Virus record (IMG/VR): IMGVR_UViG_3300049893_002454
Coordinates: 61,546 to 125,545 of that record
DNA length: 64,000 bases
Strand: one strand, 5' to 3'
DNA from: a virus
Each line of letters begins with the position of its first letter. Position 1 is the first letter of the stretch. Under the pieces are notes generated by a model that saw only the letters and a list, made by a program, of their open reading frames with translations, had not been told where the DNA came from and did no database searches. The position numbers were made by a program, and so were the translations under genes. Positions 50,010 to 59,300 of the stretch are shown in pieces.

Positions 50010-51209
50010 ATGTCAGTACTTTATGTAGATAATAATTATTGGGAAGAAGGGTATGCTCAGACCGGGATTACCATCGACTGGGATGATAAGATCATCTTTA
50101 TTCCTCGTTCATATATGCTTGAGATTCAGTCGACACCAACAGAAATACGACAACTTGATCTCAATCAATTTAGACTTGAGTTAAAAGACCTAGAAGATGA
50201 GGTCGACGGGATATCTTTTCTTGATACACACAATCACTCTCCCCCTGTCACTGTAGGTGGCGTCACATTGGCTAGAGTTATTGAAATTATAAATGGATAT
50301 ACTATCACTTTTGAGGATGGCCAGTATGCTGTCAACTTATTAGGTGCAAATTCTAATGTAGCGGACATAACTAATGTAAATCAGGTGTCTGTGCGATCAG
50401 CGAATTCTGCTGGTCTTACAGATCTTGGTTCGCTACAGAGCAGTGCATATAGCGGAGGTGTTGCTATAGATACTAATAGTATTTATAGCGGGACTAACTT
50501 TCCTATGGGTACAAGAGGATTCCCTGTTAATAACATGGATGACGCAATCTCAATTGCAACGGCAAGAGGTCTTAAGACTATATATGTAACAAAAGATCTG
50601 TACCTGCTGTCTGGTTCATACTCTACTCATCAGTTTACATTCGTAGGGAATAGTATTCATACTATCATGTATATAGGTGAGAGTGCAGATGCTGGATACT
50701 GTGAATTTCAGAATCTTACATTATCAGGATATCTCGATGCTGGGACTTTGATGCGCGAGTGTGTTGTGACGAATACCGTGATTAGCAACAGCACTATGTT
50801 TACGTCGGCTTTAGTTGGCCCAATCACTTTTCAAGGCAACCAGCAATGCACTATGTTGCAGTGTTTTTCTGCATTACCAACTCCAATTACATTAGACTTT
50901 AATGGTGCCAGTAGTGGCTTGATTTGTATTATTCGTGGTCTTATTGGAGATATTAATATTATTAATTGCTCTCAGCCGGTTATTGCTGATATTGGGCTAT
51001 CGCCTGGTATAATATCATTAGATGCTAGCGTAACAGTAGGGGTATTTAATATTCATGAAGAAAGCATTATATCGAATAGCAGCACGGCTACTGTAAATGA
51101 CAGCACAGTGTTTAAGCATACTGCTGATATTAATTGGGGATTAAACACATCTGCTATATCCTCTCCGGGATCTATAGGTGAAAAGATACGTAAGAATTTA
51201 TTAAGGTGA
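50010..51209 (+). CDS. Structural protein with N-terminal virion domain and beta-helix
   Basis: The first 150 residues (IIFIPRSYM, PTEIRQLDLNQFRLELKDLE, HNHSPPVTVGGVTLARVIEI, GYTITFEDGQYAVNLLGANS, QVSVRSANSAGL) match a phage virion domain that I recall as widespread and conserved but without a solved role. Residues about 175-370 are beta-rich and repetitive, like a right-handed beta-helix. It ends six bases before the patatin gene. It is probably a fibre or baseplate adhesin. Confidence 0.65.
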   Translation: MSVLYVDNNYWEEGYAQTGITIDWDDKIIFIPRSYMLEIQSTPTEIRQLDLNQFRLELKDLEDEVDGISFLDTHNHSPPVTVGGVTLARVIEIINGYTITFEDGQYAVNLLGANSNVADITNVNQVSVRSANSAGLTDLGSLQSSAYSGGVAIDTNSIYSGTNFPMGTRGFPVNNMDDAISIATARGLKTIYVTKDLYLLSGSYSTHQFTFVGNSIHTIMYIGESADAGYCEFQNLTLSGYLDAGTLMRECVVTNTVISNSTMFTSALVGPITFQGNQQCTMLQCFSALPTPITLDFNGASSGLICIIRGLIGDINIINCSQPVIADIGLSPGIISLDASVTVGVFNIHEESIISNSSTATVNDSTVFKHTADINWGLNTSAISSPGSIGEKIRKNLLR

Positions 51210-51215
51210 GGTATT

Positions 51216-52034
51216 ATGGATAATCTTAAATTAGTCCTGTCCGGCTCAGGAACTCCATACCCAGTGCATGTTGGTGCTATAATTTGTTTAGCGGAGCATG
51301 GACTGGTATTTAATGAGGTAGTTGGCACGAGCGGGGGCGCTATCGTAGCTTCGCTTCTAGCTTCAGGTTATAAACCAAATTATGAACTAATAGACTTAAT
51401 GAAGAAGACTATTCCAATTAAAAATAAGTTATATGATCCTTCCATATGGTCTCTCTTATCAAAATGGGGATTTATAAAGGGTGATAAGATTGAGCGTATG
51501 CTAGATAAATATCTGGTTAAAAAGCTAAAGGACACTAAGATCCCTCTGCATATCGTAACATGCAATATTGATCAAAGAAAGATGAGAGTATTCTCCACAG
51601 CAACAGATCCAAATATGGATATCTCACTTGCAGTAAGAGCTAGCATGTCAATTCCTGGTGTATTCGTGCCAGTGGTGATAGATGGTGAGCGATATGTGGA
51701 TGGTGGACTAGCTGGTAATTTTCTTATAGATCATTTTAAGGCAGATGATATGGTAATAGGCATTAGAATTAGATCAGTGCATGACAAACATAATAAAATT
51801 TCTAATGCATTTGATTACACAAGTGCTGTTGTAGATACGATGCTTGAAGCTATGGTAGATGAGAGATTAGAGGATGCTAAGAATACTCATGTTATTACAA
51901 TAAATACTAAACATAATAGTTTAAATCTAGTTATGACAGAAGCAGATGTGTTAGATATGATTTCTGAAGGGTATAATGCTACTACATTGTGGCTGAGGAA
52001 GAATAAGAGAATATTTCCCCCGCGATCTCAGTGA
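51216..52034 (+). CDS. Patatin-like phospholipase
   Basis: The 272-residue protein has the features of a patatin lipid hydrolase. An oxyanion-hole-like SGSGTPYPVHVGAI (residues about 9-22) precedes the nucleophile motif GTSGG (about 37-41). The catalytic Asp is in VDGGLAGN (about 161-168). The enzyme would cut acyl chains from phospholipids, using a Ser-Asp dyad. No signal peptide is seen. Its place among fibre genes suggests it may be a virion enzyme acting on the host membrane, or a lysis aid. The last codons run into the terminator at 52023-52053. Confidence 0.9.
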   Translation: MDNLKLVLSGSGTPYPVHVGAIICLAEHGLVFNEVVGTSGGAIVASLLASGYKPNYELIDLMKKTIPIKNKLYDPSIWSLLSKWGFIKGDKIERMLDKYLVKKLKDTKIPLHIVTCNIDQRKMRVFSTATDPNMDISLAVRASMSIPGVFVPVVIDGERYVDGGLAGNFLIDHFKADDMVIGIRIRSVHDKHNKISNAFDYTSAVVDTMLEAMVDERLEDAKNTHVITINTKHNSLNLVMTEADVLDMISEGYNATTLWLRKNKRIFPPRSQ

Positions 52035-52077
52035 TCTTATAGATCGGTTTTTTCGCAAAAGTATTTAATATCTTGGA
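52008..52077 (+). repeat. Direct repeat, copy 1, with terminator
   Basis: About 70 bases match 52363-52433. The copy covers the last codons of the patatin gene and a hairpin CGATCT (52023-52028) / AGATCG (52041-52046) followed by six T (52048-52053). It acts as an intrinsic terminator whose loop includes the patatin stop codon. Confidence 0.8.
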
Positions 52078-52131
52078 CGTAGAACTATTATCTTAGATGT
52101 TATCGATTAGTACTTATATGGACTCATACGT

Positions 52132-52293
52132 GTGTGGCGTAGGTTGTTTAGAAGTAGTGTCACGAAACGCGTTTATATCGAATATGAGGCATCTCTGACA
52201 GCTGAATGTACCAATCGTAGATCACAAAAAGACGAGGCTCATAAGGCAAATAAACTCGTAGAATTATATAGAATACTTAGTAATAGGAAGTAA
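52132..52293 (+). CDS. Possible small basic protein, 53 aa, GTG start
   Basis: In the 487-base gap after the patatin gene, a frame from GTG 52132 runs to a TAA in the second unit of the 10-base tandem repeat. The product is basic and helical (TAECTNRRSQKDEAHKANKL then VELYRILSNRK). No ribosome binding site is visible. It may be a gene remnant. The rest of the gap holds the two repeat/terminator copies and the tandem repeat; I see no other gene there. Confidence 0.25.
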   Translation: MWRRLFRSSVTKRVYIEYEASLTAECTNRRSQKDEAHKANKLVELYRILSNRK

Positions 52294-52333
52294 TAGGAAG
52301 TAATAGGAAGTAATAGGAAGTAATAGGAAGTAA
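52281..52333 (+). repeat. 10-base tandem repeat TAATAGGAAG
   Basis: Five exact units of TAATAGGAAG (52281-52330) are followed by a partial unit (TAA). Each unit carries stop codons. There are no spacers, so it is not a CRISPR. It lies between the two copies of the 70-base direct repeat. Confidence 0.95.
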
Positions 52334-52362
52334 AGACTTGGATCGCCCTATGCATTTGTCTA

Positions 52363-52433
52363 AGAATATTTTCCTCCGCGATCTCGGTTATCTTATAGAT
52401 CGGTTTTTTTGCAAAAGTATTTAATATCTTTGA
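52363..52433 (+). repeat. Direct repeat, copy 2, with terminator
   Basis: This copy matches 52008-52077 with a few substitutions. It has the same stem CGATCT (52379-52384) / AGATCG (52397-52402) and seven T (52404-52410). No patatin reading frame precedes it, so the end of that gene and its terminator seem to have been duplicated. Confidence 0.8.
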
Positions 52434-52521
52434 CACCAAACATTTATCATAATAATATTAAAAATCTCGAATAAAACCACAACTGTCTTAACGAATGTAA
52501 TTATACTCAGAGGTGCCGAGG

Positions 52522-52740
52522 ATGAGTGTTGACGAACAGATTTTAAATGAGTTGAAGCAAATAAATATAACACTATCAAAACTAGTATATATACTAGATC
52601 ACAAATCATCTAATACTCAGACACATGGTCAACCTACAAAAGATCAATTTATGATAGATATAGAAGAAAGAATAAGAAAAGCCAGAAGCGAAGCAGAGGC
52701 AAAGATGAATAAGCTCAAAGCTGGCACCCTAGGATTGTAA
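52522..52740 (+). CDS. Small helical protein, 72 aa
   Basis: The ATG at 52522 follows AGAGGTG at a usable distance; an in-frame GTG at 52513 is a weaker choice. The protein is helical: VDEQILNELKQINITLSKLV at the N-terminus, then a charged C-terminal helix (IEERIRKARSEAEAKMNKLK). It could form a small coiled-coil trimer that joins the fibre encoded three bases downstream to its base. No family is recognised. Confidence 0.55.
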   Translation: MSVDEQILNELKQINITLSKLVYILDHKSSNTQTHGQPTKDQFMIDIEERIRKARSEAEAKMNKLKAGTLGL

Positions 52741-52743
52741 GCA

Positions 52744-54540
52744 ATGATTAAACCGTTTCAGTCAGGCCTGGTGCCACTTGGTCATTTTGATTTTGATGAT
52801 ACTCAACTAAGCCTATTGAAAGGCGGAGAAGTAGTAGTTCTTGATAAAAAAGAAGTATCTGTTGTTGAAAAAACAGCAACGGACGTTTATGTTGATACTG
52901 ACAGGACCGGATTTAGATTAGCTAATGAAGCCGACATAGGCCCATTTTTCTTTACAGATCCAGGGACAAATGGTGGAGGATTTTCTAATATAGCGGCAGA
53001 AAGAACATCTCTCTTCTCCACTGGTCATGGTGTCATTACATACGAGCAAGCTAGCAGTAAAGCTACAGTATGGGGGACCGAAGGGTTCTATACCATCAGT
53101 ATAGACGCAATAGATCCTACAATAGACGACACGCTACTTCCAAATACAGAGTTATATGTAAGTGAAGATGGGCAACTAACTATAACTCCAAGTTCTAGCG
53201 GAAGAATTGTAGGTTACTTTATTGAGTATAGAAAAAAAAGCGTAGTAGCGAATAGGCTATACACAATGCCTGGCACTGAGATAAATACAGACGTTGTCGT
53301 GGTTTATAAATTAAATGCAGATGGATATAATGCTAACAGTGCTGGTACCACTATAGACCCAGATTCACTTACATTAGGTCAGCCTACAGATGGATACTTC
53401 TCAGACGGATATTTTAATTTCACATCAACAACGAGGATTGCCGATGCAGTTGATGAGATTTCAGAGCATATTCTAAGTATATCCGGCGGTGCAAATACAG
53501 CATTATCAAATTTAGGTCCAACATCGATAAATCAAGATCTATTGCCAGATACAGACGCAACTCACTTATTAGGGTCTCCAACACTAAGATGGAAAGATGG
53601 ATACTTTGGGCCGACATCACTACATATTGTAGGAACAGCAGCTGAAGTAGGAATTGAGACTGATTGGAGATTGGGCTTAAATAGTAGCGGGTCATTTACT
53701 GTATCGAATAATTCAGATTCACTTATCATAACACCAGACGGCTATGTTGGTATATCAAAAATTCCAACAGCACATTTAGACATATCAGGATTTATAAAGA
53801 CCGATTCAGGAATTATACTGTCTGACAACTCAGTAATATCAGATATGGAATCTATACTGCCATCACAAAGTGGCAATGCCGGAAACTTTCTTTATACAGA
53901 TGGAAGTACGACTTCTTGGCGAGGAATCCGCGCATCAGATATATTGGCCCAGTTTGCAATATCCACATTTGCAGTGACATCTGCCACTAGAGAGGTGGGA
54001 GAGTCGGTTAGTCCAGCTAGCTTCACGGCTACCTACAACAGGACGCCGGCCTCAGCTATACTGACAGATAATAATGGCTCAAGCGCTGTAGATGTAACAT
54101 CAACTCCAACAGCATTTAACTCTGCCGGACCATTCGTCAAAACAACAAATAATAGCTCTGTAATATTTACACTTACAGCAAATGATGGAGTAGATCCAAA
54201 CTCAGTGCTAACTTCAACTATGAGATGGAGACCTCGCGTGTACTATGGAATAGGGGTAGATGGCATTTCTACCGAAGCTGGCATAGAAGGACTGCCCAGT
54301 TACCAGTTGCTTGCAACTAAAGCACTTACATTTACGGTTACTGCCGGAGCAACCGACCACATATACTATGCCGCTCCAAGCTCATACGGAACGCCTACAT
54401 TCACAGTTGGTGGATTTTCTGGTGGATTTACTTTAGTCGGAACTATATCCGTGACGAATATATATAGCGTAACCCAAGACTATGTATTATATAAGTCTAC
54501 AAATGCAAACTTGGGTAATACAACAGTGGTGGTGACTTGA
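52744..54540 (+). CDS. Fibre protein with decoration-protein-like N-terminus
   Basis: The 598-residue protein has an N-terminus (FQSGLVPLGHFDFDDTQLSL then GGEVVVL) that matches residues about 9-31 of the decoration candidate at 34961. Residues about 1-145 appear related, including a WGTEGFYTISI segment comparable to WDKPGTYEVTV. The rest is fibre-like: SNLGPTSINQDLLPDTDATH, then LGSPTLRWKDGYFGP, a module also found in the next two large fibres, then a beta-rich end with KALTFTVTAGATDHIYYAAP. Five DGY occur. It may attach a fibre to the capsid. Its stop overlaps the next ATG. Confidence 0.7.
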   Translation: MIKPFQSGLVPLGHFDFDDTQLSLLKGGEVVVLDKKEVSVVEKTATDVYVDTDRTGFRLANEADIGPFFFTDPGTNGGGFSNIAAERTSLFSTGHGVITYEQASSKATVWGTEGFYTISIDAIDPTIDDTLLPNTELYVSEDGQLTITPSSSGRIVGYFIEYRKKSVVANRLYTMPGTEINTDVVVVYKLNADGYNANSAGTTIDPDSLTLGQPTDGYFSDGYFNFTSTTRIADAVDEISEHILSISGGANTALSNLGPTSINQDLLPDTDATHLLGSPTLRWKDGYFGPTSLHIVGTAAEVGIETDWRLGLNSSGSFTVSNNSDSLIITPDGYVGISKIPTAHLDISGFIKTDSGIILSDNSVISDMESILPSQSGNAGNFLYTDGSTTSWRGIRASDILAQFAISTFAVTSATREVGESVSPASFTATYNRTPASAILTDNNGSSAVDVTSTPTAFNSAGPFVKTTNNSSVIFTLTANDGVDPNSVLTSTMRWRPRVYYGIGVDGISTEAGIEGLPSYQLLATKALTFTVTAGATDHIYYAAPSSYGTPTFTVGGFSGGFTLVGTISVTNIYSVTQDYVLYKSTNANLGNTTVVVT

Positions 54541-56030
54541 TGCCAGTAGAGATTATTGATTATGTGTACCCGAAGAATAACGGCACCTTTCCAACTCACG
54601 ATGCAGCATACGGAAAAGGGGGGTATCTATCAGTAGCGGACGTTACTGCCAGAAATGCAATAGCAACTGCCCGCAGAACAGAAGGTATGCGCGTACGCAC
54701 AAATGACACTGGAATGGAATGGATACTAACATCTGATTTGCTTACCTGGGTACAGGCGCCAGGAAGTACACGGCAAGACATTATTTCAATGGCCGGCACT
54801 GTGATTGATATATATGTTGATATAAGTGGTGATGACGGGTACGACGGACTTTCGTATGCAACAGCATACAGGACTATTCAAGCAGCAATAGATTCGATAC
54901 CAGAGAATCTCTATACTATTTATGGCAAAAGTGTAAATGTACATCTTGGTACAGGAACATTTAGCAAATTCACGCTAAATAAAAAAGGTGTCTATATTAA
55001 AATTATAGGTGACAGAAGAAGCCCTTTAGAGACATGGGAATATGGAAGTAAGTCATTTTCAATAGTCAGCGGATACACTCACAGAGCGAGTACCACCATA
55101 TCTGCTTGGACAGGAACAGTAGATGAGACTACACATTGGTTAGAACTAGATTACTCATCATATGGTGGTCCAACAGATAATATCTCAGCATTATGTGTAC
55201 TCAACAGCACGAGCCCAACATTGCATGCTACGGCAGGGTTCACCGGAGATGACAGTATAGCACTACATCCCTTTCTATCAACTATAGATGATGAAGGAAA
55301 CCAATTTGAATTGTATGCCGATGATACATCAAAAATTGAACTAATAGGTGTTAAAATATTAAGCTCGAATGCTACATACTTTAAAAGAGTACTTATGTGG
55401 GGATGTTACTATTATAATACAATTGGAGCACTATATTTATTAGGATATAGCGGAGGTTCTATAACATTTGACGGCACCTCCAGCAACTCAGGAAGTGTGG
55501 TAATCGTAGATGGATTTTTAACAGGATGCGTCATAAGACAAAGGGCCTTAACGGTAAACTCATATGGCGGTACATTATTAGCATCAATTAGCAGTATAAC
55601 AGTAAAAGGGGCATTTACAGCTGCAGGCATAGTGATCGAGTCGCGCTGTAATATCAGTGATATAGATAATGAGACGCAGCGTCAGGGTATTACAGTACAA
55701 TATGATGGTATCTTGGAGATGACAAATGCTGGTAATGGCATAAAAATACAGGGGACCCCAACCAGGGCATTAACAGTAAATGATGGTGCAATAGTTAAAT
55801 TAATAAATAATGCCAGCAGACGATTTTCAGGAGCCATTGCCGGAGTACCGGTAGTTATTACCAGTGGTACCGTAATAAATGCAAAGGCATGCTGCAATAC
55901 ATTTCTAACAAATAGCTCTACACCAGGAAATGAAATAACAGTTGGGGCAAATGCTACTACAACCTTTGCTGCTCAGCCAACAACTGATCTAGCACTGGGA
56001 AATACATCAACAATGTCGAGGGCCACATGA
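54540..56030 (+). CDS. Pectate-lyase-like beta-helix protein
   Basis: The 496-residue protein has an N-terminal region ending DISGDDGYDGLSYATAYRTI then QAAIDSIP (about residues 97-125). This is the usual entry to right-handed beta-helix depolymerases and tailspikes. Repeated beta turns follow to about residue 440 (SGYTHRASTT, GYSGGSITFD, GGTLLASISS). No catalytic pair can be assigned by eye. The start at 54540 overlaps the previous stop. It may cut or bind host surface polysaccharide. Confidence 0.65.
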   Translation: MPVEIIDYVYPKNNGTFPTHDAAYGKGGYLSVADVTARNAIATARRTEGMRVRTNDTGMEWILTSDLLTWVQAPGSTRQDIISMAGTVIDIYVDISGDDGYDGLSYATAYRTIQAAIDSIPENLYTIYGKSVNVHLGTGTFSKFTLNKKGVYIKIIGDRRSPLETWEYGSKSFSIVSGYTHRASTTISAWTGTVDETTHWLELDYSSYGGPTDNISALCVLNSTSPTLHATAGFTGDDSIALHPFLSTIDDEGNQFELYADDTSKIELIGVKILSSNATYFKRVLMWGCYYYNTIGALYLLGYSGGSITFDGTSSNSGSVVIVDGFLTGCVIRQRALTVNSYGGTLLASISSITVKGAFTAAGIVIESRCNISDIDNETQRQGITVQYDGILEMTNAGNGIKIQGTPTRALTVNDGAIVKLINNASRRFSGAIAGVPVVITSGTVINAKACCNTFLTNSSTPGNEITVGANATTTFAAQPTTDLALGNTSTMSRAT

Positions 56031-56236
56031 AGATAGATATGGGAAACCCAAGAACTAGGATAGTGTATAATTTAATACTAAAAGATTTTGTCAAAACAGG
56101 AAGTACAGTTGCTGAGAAAAAGCATAAAATAGCAGAATTTATAGTCTCGGCAGATATTAGTCAATTAGTTGATGAGTATCCTGAAGCTGAAATGATTAAG
56201 AAAGCAGCAGAGGAATATCTTAGTATAGATGAGTGA
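56027..56236 (+). CDS. Small helical protein, 69 aa
   Basis: The ATG overlaps the previous stop codon. The protein is charged and helical with a hydrophobic middle (IVYNLILKDFVKTGS) and a C-terminal helix (EAEMIKKAAEEYLS). Size, position and coupling fit a small fibre assembly protein, but no family is recognised. It precedes an 81-base gap with a TACTAATA box and the next large fibre. Confidence 0.5.
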   Translation: MKIDMGNPRTRIVYNLILKDFVKTGSTVAEKKHKIAEFIVSADISQLVDEYPEAEMIKKAAEEYLSIDE

Positions 56237-56273
56237 CGGGATTTCTAATTCATACATAATGGCCATACATAGG

Positions 56274-56281
56274 TACTAATA
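56274..56281 (+). promoter_or_regulatory. TACTAATA box, candidate phage promoter
   Basis: The octamer, followed by AATAAC, lies 37 bases before the ATG of the giant fibre gene at 56318. It matches the boxes at 34873, 40434 and 44622. Confidence 0.35.
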
Positions 56282-56317
56282 AATAACACATATACCAGTT
56301 AGCTTACCTGGGGTTCT

Positions 56318-59300
56318 ATGGCTGGCACAATATACCCATTGGGCATAGATGGATATGCCCAATTACCACTCATCTATGATCTAATAAGTCCAGTGCGCGC
56401 GGATGATATAAATCGCGTTCGCACTGCAGTAGTAGCTGTAGAGACTGAGCTTGGTATAAATCCTAGCAGCACACATGGAACTGTGCGCTCTCGTTTAGAT
56501 GCCCTTGAAAGTGGTATAGGCGGAGCAGGTGGGGCCTATTTAATTACTGATCCGGGTGATTTACTCACGCGCAATAGCACAGACTTAGCTAAACTAGCTG
56601 TGGGAGCAGACGGCTATCTTCTTATCGCAGATTCTACTCAAGATACGGGCCTAAGATGGGGCACTGCTACAGGAGAAACACCAGACTTTATAAGTGCTCA
56701 CATAGAGAGCCCTACGAATAAAGAATACTTCCTCGTCCTCTACTCCCCATTTGCTGGATTCATAGAATCCATAACAACACAATCAAGTTCTGGCACATGT
56801 AGACTAGATGGCTATATTGACGGCACAGTGCTAGGAGGAACATACAATTCAGTCTCATCAGTCGAAGAGACACAATTACATGCCACAGATAATAGTTTTA
56901 TTATTGGACAGACAATATCAATAATAATATCACAGAACTCTACGTGTACTGATCTAAGATTTACAATTAAGTTTATTCGAGACAACTATGTAGGCAATTC
57001 TGGCGAAGCAAATACAGGTGCAAATATTGGGGCCGGAGGCGTTGGACTATTTAAACAAAAGTCTGACCACATACTTCAATTTCGTAATATAAATGCAGGT
57101 TCATCGAAGATATCTGTTGCACTTGATTCTCCAAATAACGAAGTAGATATAGATGTCGTAGAGGCGCAACTTACCCTTAATAATATTGGAGGGACACTAT
57201 CAATTGCAAAGGGAGGCACTGGACAGACTAGCGCATCAAGTGCATTCAACTCTCTCAGTCCAACTACTACCAAAGGAGACCTGGTAGTTAGAGATGCTTC
57301 TACAAATACACGCCTAGCTATAGGCACAGATGGGTATGTGCTTACAGCAGACTCTGCCGAAAGTACTGGTATAAAGTGGGCCCCGCAAACAGGGTCTGGG
57401 GGAGGAGCTCCTGCAAATGCGCAATATGTCACACTAGTAGCCGACGGTACATTGACACAAGAACGTATATTAACTGGAACAGCCGGGCAGATTGATATTA
57501 CTGACGGCGGTGCCGGAGCAGCGGTCACATTAAGCATGGCCGCTACTGGAGTAACTCCAGGCGTATATTCGCAACCGCAATTAACTATAGATACACAGGG
57601 TCGAATTACCGCTGCTGCTGACGGTTATGCAGCTCCAGTTAATGCACAATATTTAACATTAGCTACAAACGCCACATTGACACAAGAAAGAGTTCTTGTG
57701 CCAACCGGAGGAGAGCTGACACTGACAGATGGTGGCGCAGGAGGCAATGCAACTATAGCACTCGCTACTACCGGAGTTAGCCCAAATACTTATGCCTTTG
57801 CTACAATAAGCGTTGATTCTAAAGGCAGAATTACATCAGCATCAGCAAATAGCGCAGCTAATTCAGCACTATCAAATCTTACCACCACAAGCATAAATAC
57901 ATCGCTACTCCCAGCTATAACAGACGGTTATGATATTGGCTCTCCGACACTTAGATGGCAAGATCTACATCTGACACGTACTATACAAACAGTCCGTAGC
58001 TCAGGAGTAACGGAACATAGTGGCTCAGTATATTCAAATATAGCATCAGAAGCACATGCATTCTCACACTACAGAGCGGAGGGAACAGAAGCACTTCCGG
58101 CAGAAGTGTCTGTAGGGGATATTTTAGGAAGACATAATTTCTACGGTTTTGATGGCGCAACCTTTAATATTGGTGCACAAATTGAATCTATTGCAGACGC
58201 AGTGTGGAGTGGTTCTGACTTTGGCACTACGCTAGATATAAAAACTGTTTCAGCAGGTAGTACTACACTATCAAGTAGAATAGCCATTGATTCTTCGGGT
58301 ATGGTTGGTATAGGTACAACCTCACCTGTCTATAATTTACATGTTGCTGGAGATGGATACTTCTCTGGCTTTGCACGCGTAAGCTACACGGCAGCATCAC
58401 CGGCCACAGCAGGTGCGGGGGCCATACGTTGGAGTGGCACGGAAATTGAGTACAGCGATGGCTCTATATGGGTATCTACTGCCACGCCATCAAATGTCGC
58501 AAATAGATATCTTTCAAATCTATTAGTTACATCAATAAATACAGATCTTATTCCAGCAGAAGATGATGCATACAGCCTTGGCTCTCCTACATACAGATGG
58601 AAGGACGGATACTTCGGTCCATCGTCGCTACACCTGATAGCACTTCCGTCGGAGACAGACGGTTTTATAAACTCTCATTGGGCATTAGAAGTGCTAGATG
58701 ATGGTTATCTAGCGTTTAATAACAATGTTGAAATTAAAGCTAGAATTTCTAGAGATGGCTATGTTATTCCAAGCGCAGGATTTATTTTTCCTGACGGAAC
58801 CAAGATGGTCACGGCTGTACCACAGGTTTTCGCTGCTGGAACCTCCGGTGCAATACAATTTAATAATAATTCTAGTTTTAGCGCAGACAGTACAGCTCTG
58901 TACTGGAATATATCAGAAGATCAGCTAGGACTTGGTACAAATACTACAAATGCTAGACTTACAGTTGATGGGTATATCTCGCTCAGCGAGCAATCAGAGT
59001 CTCCTCCTCCAACGTCATCATATGGAAAGATCTACGTTAAACAGTCTGACTCGCGAATATATTATGGGGATGATTCCGGCCAAGAACACTATTTAACACA
59101 TGATGGCTACGAAGTAATTGCATGGGCAGCATCAATTGCGCTAAATCTAAGTCCGTCATTGCCATTACAGCGCACTATTACGTTAGATGGTGTGGCTACA
59201 GCTACAACAATCAGCTCTACAATAAATAGAGGAGTAGGTAGAAGTCTGGTACTGCGCATGCTTGCCGGAGCAACAACACACACATTATCATGGCCGCCTA

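Noticed and set aside
52281-52333. CRISPR array
   Set aside because: The units are 10 bases with no spacers and there are no cas genes.
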